Shown here in pieces: positions 58,168 through 64,000 of a stretch of 64,000 nucleotides of DNA. How positions within the stretch are numbered: the stretch's first letter is position 1; each line of letters begins with the position of its first letter. A program made the translations under genes and the position numbers. A model generated the notes under the pieces. It had not been told where the DNA came from. It did no database searches and worked only from the letters and a program-made list of their open reading frames with translations. Origin of the DNA: Elusimicrobiota bacterium (GTDB lineage Bacteria > Elusimicrobiota > Elusimicrobia > FEN-1173). The stretch spans positions 868,001 to 932,000 of the forward strand of contig JADKIY010000002.1 of the NCBI GenBank assembly GCA_016722575.1. Direction: 5' to 3'.

Positions 58168-58403
58168 ACTCCGTCCTCGAATCGGTTTTGGGTCGCCCGG
58201 TCTCTCAATGGAGCCGCCTCCAAAAGTGGGGAGTCCGATTGGGCGCGGGCGCCGCGGGGTTCGCCGCGGTGTTCGCCTTGCATGTTCTGACGATGCTCTT
58301 GGTGGGGGTTTATCGGGCGCCGAGAGTCGGCGGGGTGTGGTTCTGCGGATTTCTTTTCGCGGCGGTCCTGGTGGTGCTCGCGGACCGTCGGCTAAAAACC
58401 TAA
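58164..58403 (+). CDS. small two-helix membrane protein
   Basis: 79 residues with two membrane helices (AGAAGFAAVFALHVLTMLLV and GVWFCGFLFAAVLVVLA) and basic ends. No family recognised. It is coupled to paralogue 2 by ATGA and is the last gene of the ECF locus, so it is probably a membrane partner of the paralogue pair. Its stop overlaps the convergent yihY stop (CTAA). Confidence 0.65.
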   Translation: MNSVLESVLGRPVSQWSRLQKWGVRLGAGAAGFAAVFALHVLTMLLVGVYRAPRVGGVWFCGFLFAAVLVVLADRRLKT

Positions 58404-59311
58404 ATCGAAGGCGCTTTTTCCACCGACGGGGGCGGCCCCGCGCGAGACCCGAACAAATGGGCCCACGCCCAGGTGAACTCGGCGCCCAACAAAAAGATCT
58501 GCGTTGAAAAGTAGACCCAGATCAGCACCGCCATGACCGACGCGGCCGCTCCGAACACCGACAATTCCGGAATGTCCCGAAAATAGATCTTCAACAGATA
58601 AACGCCCACGGTCGTCAGGAACGCCGTCACGGCCGCCCCCACCCGCACGTCCCGCCAGGCCAGTTTCAGCGCCGGAAGGAACTTAAACACCACCGCCCAC
58701 AAAACGGCCTGAAGGACAAAAAACAACGCCAAGTTCGTCGTGTCCCAAAGGTGCAGGCGCTCCATCATGAGAGGGGCGATTTTGGCCAGGAAATTCCGAA
58801 AAAGGCCCATCCCGGCGTTCAGTCCCGCGAATCCCAAAAACAAAAATCCGACGGCCACCACCATGGCGAAACTCATGAGGCGGTTGAGGAGGGCCCCCGC
58901 CACCCCGGCGCGGGGTTTGACGTCCCACACGATGTTCAAAGCCCGCTGAAGGTGTGCGAACACGATGGAAGCGGCCCAAATCAACAGTCCGACGCTCAAG
59001 CTCGTGGCGTGAACCAACCCCTTGAACGACGCTTCGGTGACGATGCGGGAGATGGACCCCGCGAGTTCGGGGCCCAGGGCGCCGGACAGGGCCGGGACCA
59101 GGCGCCCCAGGGACGCCGCGTTTCCCAGTGCGCGTCCGCCGATGGCCAGCACAATGACCGACAGGGGCACAAGGGAAATCAACGTGTAGTAGGCCAGTCC
59201 GGCGGCCAAGAGGGAACAATGGTCTTCCCGCCAATGGCGAAACGTTAAAGACAGCAATCGTCCGGCTTTGACCAGCGGGTGCCCGTGGACGGGCGGAGGC
59301 GTTTTGGGCAC
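58400..59311 (-). CDS. YihY/BrkB-family inner-membrane protein
   Basis: 303 residues with about six membrane helices. LAAGLAYYTLISLVPLSVIVLAI near the N-terminus and FGAAASVMAVLIWVYFSTQIFLLGAEFTWAWA near the C-terminus (family motif) identify the YihY/BrkB family, whose function is uncertain. The GTG start abuts the arsS stop with no gap, so it is the last gene of the mnmA-to-yihY operon. Confidence 0.87.
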   Translation of the reverse strand: MPKTPPPVHGHPLVKAGRLLSLTFRHWREDHCSLLAAGLAYYTLISLVPLSVIVLAIGGRALGNAASLGRLVPALSGALGPELAGSISRIVTEASFKGLVHATSLSVGLLIWAASIVFAHLQRALNIVWDVKPRAGVAGALLNRLMSFAMVVAVGFLFLGFAGLNAGMGLFRNFLAKIAPLMMERLHLWDTTNLALFFVLQAVLWAVVFKFLPALKLAWRDVRVGAAVTAFLTTVGVYLLKIYFRDIPELSVFGAAASVMAVLIWVYFSTQIFLLGAEFTWAWAHLFGSRAGPPPSVEKAPSI

Positions 59312-60346
59312 TTAGGTCAGACTCCCGCCGCAGGAGGAGCCGTTTCCGGCGGCGCAACCGAAACAATGATTGCCGACGGCCACGCGCCGCCCGGCGAGGC
59401 GGGCGGGGTTGAAATCGCGTAGGTGGGGCGGGACTCCCTCCACCAACGGCCAATCGAGCATTTGATTAAAGTCGCAGTCGTACAGCGTCCCATCCCACCC
59501 CACCGAAAGAAGCGTCCGGCACATGAGGCCCGGGACCGCGGCGGGGTTAAAAGCGTTCGCGAGACGCTCCATGTACCCTTCGTAATTCCCCGTGGCCAGC
59601 AGAAATTCCAGAAAACGTCCGATGGGCAAATTGGCGAGAGCGAAGAGGCGATTGAACTCCACCGCCCATCGTTCCCGAAGCTCCCGCTTGAATTGAATTT
59701 CGAGTTCGCCCTGGGCGGGCGGAAGAAAAGCCCCGGCCGGGTTGTAAACCAAATTTAAAATCAAGCCGCTGTCCGGTCGGCCGTATCCGAGGGCGTTGAG
59801 TCGGCGGAGCCCGCGCAGGGAACGTTCGAACACGCCGTCGCCACGCTGGGCGTCGGTTCGGTCCGCCTCAAAAGAGGGGAGGGAGGCGACGATCTCGACG
59901 CGTTGGGCGGCGAGGAATTCCGCCAAATCCGCCTGGGCGGGAATTTCCAACACCGTGAGGTTGCAGCGGTCGATGACGCGGCGTCCCAGGGCCCGGGCCC
60001 CCCGGACCAATTCCCGGAAATGGGGGTTCAACTCCGGCGCGCCGCCCGTGATGTCCAGGGTGGGAACGTCGAATTCCCGAAGAACCCGAAGACAATGCCC
60101 CACCGTGTCCCGGGCCATGGCCTCGCGGCGGTCCGGGCCCGCGTCCACGTGGCAGTGGCGGCAGGTCTGGTTGCAAACCCGCCCGACGTTCACTTGAAGG
60201 ATGTCGACGCGGACGGCGGTCACGGGGGGAAGCCCCGCCGCTTTCAAACGGTCGGCGAAGTTCGGGACCGCGGGGTCCGCCAGGGCCCGGCGCTGCTCCG
60301 CCGGGGCGGCCAGGGGATTTCCGCGGGCGGTCAGGGTCGCGGCCAT
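59312..60346 (-). CDS. arsS: arsenosugar biosynthesis radical SAM protein ArsS
   Basis: 344 residues. The radical-SAM cluster motif is CNQTCRHC (Cys58, Cys62, Cys65), followed by DAGPDRREAM and LDITGGAPELNPHF, typical of ArsS. The C-terminal cysteine cluster HCFGCAAGNGSSCGGS matches the family, which often has selenocysteine in this tail; here all positions are plain cysteine. ArsS transfers a 5'-deoxyadenosyl group to methylated arsenic. ATG 60346 lies 1 nt after the previous stop. Confidence 0.85.
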   Translation of the reverse strand: MAATLTARGNPLAAPAEQRRALADPAVPNFADRLKAAGLPPVTAVRVDILQVNVGRVCNQTCRHCHVDAGPDRREAMARDTVGHCLRVLREFDVPTLDITGGAPELNPHFRELVRGARALGRRVIDRCNLTVLEIPAQADLAEFLAAQRVEIVASLPSFEADRTDAQRGDGVFERSLRGLRRLNALGYGRPDSGLILNLVYNPAGAFLPPAQGELEIQFKRELRERWAVEFNRLFALANLPIGRFLEFLLATGNYEGYMERLANAFNPAAVPGLMCRTLLSVGWDGTLYDCDFNQMLDWPLVEGVPPHLRDFNPARLAGRRVAVGNHCFGCAAGNGSSCGGSLT

Positions 60347-60347
60347 G

Positions 60348-60695
60348 TCACATGGACAGCCGGTCGACGACGTTCCGCATTTGAACGCCGTGGGCCAGGG
60401 AGGCCCCGCCCCGAATGGCGCAGGCCACGTGGGCGGCCTCGGTCATCTCTTTCTCGTTGGAGCCTTTTTCGAGGCAGGCCTGGGTGTAGGCGTCGATGCA
60501 ATAGGGGCATTGGACCGCCAGGGCCACGCCCAGGGCGATGAGCGCTTTTTCCCGCTCGGTCAGGGCGCCCTTGGCGAAGACCGCGCCGTAATAGCCCATA
60601 AATTTGTCCCACAACTCTTTGTTGCCCTTGGCCATGTCGGCGAAGTGGGCCAAATCGCCCGGGTGGTAGTAGGTGTCTTTTCCGTGGTTGTGCAC
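60348..60695 (-). CDS. arsenosugar-associated carboxymuconolactone-decarboxylase-like (peroxidase-like) protein
   Basis: 115 residues of the AhpD/CMD fold, with the redox pair CPYC (Cys63, Cys66) in AVQCPYCIDAYTQACL. CMD-like proteins of this type are commonly encoded next to arsS and annotated as arsenosugar-biosynthesis-associated peroxidase-like. AGGGGA precedes the GTG start. It may reduce a disulfide or arsenic intermediate (inference). Confidence 0.82.
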   Translation of the reverse strand: MHNHGKDTYYHPGDLAHFADMAKGNKELWDKFMGYYGAVFAKGALTEREKALIALGVALAVQCPYCIDAYTQACLEKGSNEKEMTEAAHVACAIRGGASLAHGVQMRNVVDRLSM

Positions 60696-60705
60696 GCGGT
60701 CCCCT

Positions 60706-61893
60706 TTAGGAGGCTCCGGCGGGGGGCGTCAACGATCGGAATTGGCGTTTCCCCACCTTGATCAACAGGGGCGAGTGCACGGTGATTTCCCGCTCCTCGG
60801 TCACCCGCTCCCCGGCCAATTCCACGGCGCCCTGGCCCAGAAGCCGCCGCGCTTCGTTTTTGGACGGGGCCAATCCGGCTTCGACCATCAGGGCCAATAG
60901 GCTCACCGGGGATCGGGACACCCGGTAAACCGGAATATCGTCGGGGTGGCCCTTCTTCGAGAAAACCGTTTCAAAATGCGCGCGCGCCTTGGCCGCGGCG
61001 TCGGCGCCGTAATAACGCGCCACCAGATCGGCGGCCAAAGTTTTTTTGGCCTCCATGGGGTGAAGGGCCTTGAGGGGGGCGGGGTCGCGGTCCGTGAGGA
61101 GTTCCACGTATTTCCACATGAGGGCGTCGGAAAGGGACATCGCTTTGCCGAACATGTCCTCCGGGGCGTCGTTCAGGGCGATGGCGTTTCCGTAGGATTT
61201 GGACATTTTCTTGACGCCGTCGGTGCCTTCCAGCAACGGCAACGTCATCACCACCTGGGGCGGCTGGCCGAAATCCCCCTGCAGGTCCCGCCCCCGCAAC
61301 AAATTGAAAAGCTGGTCCGTTCCGCCGATTTCGACATCGGCCCGAACGGCCACCGAGTCGTACCCTTGCATCAGCGGATACAGAAGCTCCAACAGGGACA
61401 CCGGGGTCCCGGCCTTCAGACGTTTCTGAAAATCCTCCCGCTCGGTCAATTGCTGGACGGTGTTGCGCGCCATCAGGCCCAGGAGGGTCCGCCGGGGGTC
61501 GGCGTCCCGATTGGTGAACAACGGCTCCAGCCACTCGGAATTTCGCCGGACCTCCGTTTTGCTTTTGTCGAGGATGTGAAAAACCTGGTCCAGATACGTC
61601 GTCGCGTTTTGCGCCACCGCCTCCGCGGACAAGGGGGGGCGGGTTTCGGAGCGACCCGAGGGATCGCCGATGCGCGCCGTGTAATCGCCGATGATGAACA
61701 CGACGGTGTGGCCGGCGTCCTGGAATTGACGGAGTTTGTTCAGGGCCACGGTGTGGCCCAGGTGAAGGTCCGGGGAGGTCGGATCGACGCCCAGTTTCAC
61801 CCGCAGGGGCCGGGACAGGGAAAGTTTTTTCTCGAGGTCGGCCCGGGAAAAAACCTGGGCCACGCCCCGCAGCAACCGCTCGAGATTTTTCAC
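60706..61893 (-). CDS. tyrS: tyrosyl-tRNA synthetase
   Basis: 395 residues of a class I synthetase. HIGH-type motif DLHLGHTVALNKLRQF, KMSKS in GVKKMSKSYGN, and the tyrosine/tRNA-binding PLMQGYDSVAVRADVEIGGTDQ. The C-terminal S4-like RNA-binding domain includes APSKNEARRLLGQGAVELAGERV. It charges the tRNA-Tyr found at 27459-27542. GTG 61893 overlaps the thiO stop by 4 nt. Confidence 0.95.
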   Translation of the reverse strand: MKNLERLLRGVAQVFSRADLEKKLSLSRPLRVKLGVDPTSPDLHLGHTVALNKLRQFQDAGHTVVFIIGDYTARIGDPSGRSETRPPLSAEAVAQNATTYLDQVFHILDKSKTEVRRNSEWLEPLFTNRDADPRRTLLGLMARNTVQQLTEREDFQKRLKAGTPVSLLELLYPLMQGYDSVAVRADVEIGGTDQLFNLLRGRDLQGDFGQPPQVVMTLPLLEGTDGVKKMSKSYGNAIALNDAPEDMFGKAMSLSDALMWKYVELLTDRDPAPLKALHPMEAKKTLAADLVARYYGADAAAKARAHFETVFSKKGHPDDIPVYRVSRSPVSLLALMVEAGLAPSKNEARRLLGQGAVELAGERVTEEREITVHSPLLIKVGKRQFRSLTPPAGAS

Positions 61894-63026
61894 GCGGGGC
61901 GGGCCGGTTCGACGGTCCGGCGGAACCGCTCCGGCGAAAAAGCATCGCCCTTGGGGTCCCACCGGCCGTCCAGGATGCCTTCGGCCATGTAGCGGCCCGT
62001 CCAGGGCGACAGGAGGATGCCGTTTCGAAAATGCCCGGCGGCGATGTACAAATTATCAAACTCCCAGAGGCGCCCCACGACGGGCCACCCGTCCGGCGTT
62101 CCCGGCCGAAGACCGGCCTGAAATTCCACCACCGGCATGGGTCCGAGGGCCGGACACCAGCGGGCCACCCAGTCGGCCAGAAAGCGCTGGGCCGCCAACG
62201 TCGGCCGCACGTTGAACCCCACCCGCTCGGACGTGGCGCCGATGATGAGCCGTCCGTCGGACCGGGGAACCACGTAGCCCGGCGTGGCGTACACCGGTCC
62301 GCGAAAAACCCGGGGCACGCCGCCCAGAACCATGAGCTGCCCTTTGACGGGTTCCAAGGGGAGAGCGACGCCCAGGGTCTCCAACAGGAACGGGGTCCAG
62401 GCGCCGGCCGCCACCACCACGTGGTCGGCGGCGATCAAATCGGAGGACGCGCGAATGCCCGACACCCGGCGGCCCTCGCGCACAAATTGAACGGACTCCG
62501 CGTGGTCCAAAAAGCGAACGCCCAAACGGCGCCCGGCCTCCTCCAGGGCCCGAACCCAACGGGCGCTGTTGATTTGGCCGTCGCCGGGGCAATGAAGGGC
62601 GCCGGGAGCGGGGGCCAGGCCGGGGTGAACCTCTTTCAACTCTGCCGACGACACCCAAGCCACCGACAGCCCCCGGGCTTCCTGCCATTTTTTCCTGGCC
62701 AGGAGGCCGGGGATTTCGTCCTCATCGGCCGCCACGCGCCAAATCCCCGCCGTTTCCCATTCCGGATCCACGGAGGACAGGGAACGGACTTCGGGAACCA
62801 ACGAATTGAATTGGGCGCGGCTCGCCAGGCATACGTCGAAAAAAGCGTCGGGGCCGGAGGCTTCTTCCTGGGCGGCGAGCATGCCCGCGGCGACGCTCGA
62901 GGCCTGGCCGCCCAGCGTGCGCTTCTCCACCACCGCGACCTTGGCCCCTTTTTGGGCCAAATGAAAGGCCACGGAACAACCGATGACACCGCCGCCCGCA
63001 ACGGCGACGTCGAAATACTGGCTCAA
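61890..63026 (-). CDS. thiO: glycine oxidase ThiO-like FAD enzyme
   Basis: 378 residues. N-terminal FAD-binding VAGGGVIGCSVAFHLA, the DAO-family C-terminal GLRPGTPDGWPVVG and AAGHFRNGILLSPWTG match ThiO, which oxidises glycine to the imine used in thiazole (thiamine) synthesis. No other thiamine genes lie nearby, so another D-amino-acid-oxidase-type substrate is possible. The start is TTG at 63026, overlapping the mnmA stop (TTGA). Confidence 0.82.
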   Translation of the reverse strand: MSQYFDVAVAGGGVIGCSVAFHLAQKGAKVAVVEKRTLGGQASSVAAGMLAAQEEASGPDAFFDVCLASRAQFNSLVPEVRSLSSVDPEWETAGIWRVAADEDEIPGLLARKKWQEARGLSVAWVSSAELKEVHPGLAPAPGALHCPGDGQINSARWVRALEEAGRRLGVRFLDHAESVQFVREGRRVSGIRASSDLIAADHVVVAAGAWTPFLLETLGVALPLEPVKGQLMVLGGVPRVFRGPVYATPGYVVPRSDGRLIIGATSERVGFNVRPTLAAQRFLADWVARWCPALGPMPVVEFQAGLRPGTPDGWPVVGRLWEFDNLYIAAGHFRNGILLSPWTGRYMAEGILDGRWDPKGDAFSPERFRRTVEPARPA

Positions 63027-64000
63027 AGGGGCGACCCCGGCGCAACGGGCTCCCGGAGGGAAGCGCGGCGAATCACGCCGCCCCCGATCACGTCGTCGCC
63101 GTCATAGAAAACGGCGGCTTGGCCGGGCGTCACGGCGCGGAGGCCCTCGGCCCGGACCCGCAGGCCCTCCTCCGTCACGGTCAACACGGCGCCCACGGGC
63201 GAATGCCGGGAACGAATTTGGACGTAGGCGGCGAACTCCGCCGCGGGGGGGCGCCCATGCACCCAATGGGCGTCGCCGACGTCGAAGGTGTCGCTCAGGG
63301 TGTCCCGGTCGTCGCCCACGAAAACGGTGTTGGCGGCGGGATCCAAATCGACCACGTAGAGGGGCCGGCCCACGGAAAGGCCCAACCCTTCGCGCTGGCC
63401 CCGGGTGTAGAAGGCCACGCCCTTGTGGGTGCCGAGCACGCGGCCGTTTTTGTCTTTGATGGGACCGGGACGGACGGTTCGGGCCAAAAGCTCCTTGCGC
63501 TCGGCCTCGTCCCGCACGTAGGCGGCGGTGTTGGCGCCGGGCACAAAACAAATTTCCATGCTCTCGGGTTTGTCCGCGGTGTTGAGGCCCAGGCGGTGGG
63601 CGGCGGCGCGCACCTCGGCTTTTTCCATGTGGCCCACGGGGAACATCAACCGCGAAAGTTCGGCTTGGCCCAAATGGTAAAGGACGTAGGACTGGTCTTT
63701 CTGGGCGTCTCGGGCCCGTCGGAGACGGTACACGGGGCCGTCGTCCCCGGCCGCCGTCTCCACCCGGGCGTAATGGCCAGTGGCCACGGCGTCGGCGCCC
63801 AGGGCGACGGCTTTCTTGAGCAAAGCGTCGAACTTCACGTAGCGATTGCAATTGATGCAGGGGTTCGGCGTCTCCCCCCCCAAATACGAGTCGAGGAACG
63901 GGTCCATGATTTTCTGTTCGAAGGTTTTGGCGAAATCGAAAACGTAGTGAGGCACGCCGAGCCGGCCGCAGACGGCCCGAGCGTCGTCGATGTCCTTGGT
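63023..64000 (-). CDS. mnmA: tRNA-specific 2-thiouridylase MnmA (5' end cut by window edge)
   Basis: The frame is open to the right edge (DARAVCGRLGVPHYVFDF near the break), so the N-terminal PP-loop ATPase part is missing here. The catalytic region GGETPNPCINCNRYVKF and the second cysteine in ESMEICFVPG are present, as is the C-terminal beta-barrel. It makes 2-thiouridine at the wobble position of several tRNAs. It is the first visible gene of the leftward operon with thiO and tyrS. Confidence 0.93.
   Translation of the reverse strand, partial: TKDIDDARAVCGRLGVPHYVFDFAKTFEQKIMDPFLDSYLGGETPNPCINCNRYVKFDALLKKAVALGADAVATGHYARVETAAGDDGPVYRLRRARDAQKDQSYVLYHLGQAELSRLMFPVGHMEKAEVRAAAHRLGLNTADKPESMEICFVPGANTAAYVRDEAERKELLARTVRPGPIKDKNGRVLGTHKGVAFYTRGQREGLGLSVGRPLYVVDLDPAANTVFVGDDRDTLSDTFDVGDAHWVHGRPPAAEFAAYVQIRSRHSPVGAVLTVTEEGLRVRAEGLRAVTPGQAAVFYDGDDVIGGGVIRRASLREPVAPGSPL

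Noticed and set aside
59312..60346. Selenocysteine in ArsS
   Set aside because: The C-terminal cysteine cluster is encoded entirely by cysteine codons; no in-frame TGA or SECIS-like need exists.

Overview
The window is about 64 kb of GC-rich DNA from a Gram-negative (diderm) bacterium. Outer-membrane TolC-type channels, Omp85-type and porin-type beta-barrels, lipoprotein signal peptides and periplasmic c-type cytochromes all point to two membranes. I cannot name the phylum from sequence alone. The gene mix and the style (many GTG starts, very many 4-nt stop/start overlaps, housekeeping genes scattered among unknown envelope genes) would suit a poorly cultivated lineage such as Elusimicrobiota, but that is an impression, not a determination.

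Layout. 0-5.4 kb: small stand-alone genes (cupin, secreted tyrosine phosphatase, DoxX, fatty-acid desaturase, L7/L12-like protein, unknown proteins, lipoprotein). 5.4-16.1 kb: one leftward operon, tetR > tolC > RND > tolC > RND > CAAX-type protease, behind a clear promoter with a 22-bp palindromic operator. No adaptor gene is present. 16.1-20.4 kb: response regulator, FtsH-like protease and lipoprotein leftward, and a receiver-histidine kinase rightward. 20.4-25.8 kb: leftward rpsA > TPR protein > a large peptidase/propeller/Omp85-barrel fusion. 25.9-27.6 kb: MFS transporter, a duplicated terminator/repeat region and tRNA-Tyr. 27.7-31.0 kb: a decaheme cytochrome and its partner porin, a minimal trans-outer-membrane electron conduit. 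31.2-37.6 kb: thioredoxin-like protein, pilin-like protein, comM, guanidinium exporter, a nuclease, citrate synthase and greA. 37.6-43.8 kb: a lipid/sugar glycosylation cluster (two YfhO-like proteins, a GT2 transferase and a TMTC-like TPR protein). 43.8-49.2 kb: fumarase, alpha-glucan phosphorylase, DedA, M48 lipoprotein and phosphoglycerate mutase. 49.3-58.4 kb: the most interesting locus. It holds a membrane-embedded spermidine-synthase-like protein, an ECF sigma factor, an anti-sigma factor with a PrcB-like C-terminus, two tandem paralogous ~800-residue envelope proteins that I do not recognise, and a 79-residue membrane protein. 58.4-64 kb: leftward operon mnmA (cut by the edge) > thiO > tyrS > arsenosugar genes > yihY.

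The best candidate for an undescribed system is the ECF locus. Two copies of the same promoter architecture (GGAACTTTT, then GTCC, with 17 nt between GGAAC and GTC) occur at the start of the sigma gene and directly before the two large paralogues. This suggests an autoregulated envelope regulon whose main output is the paralogous pair. All functional statements come from motif recognition by eye; no database search was run.
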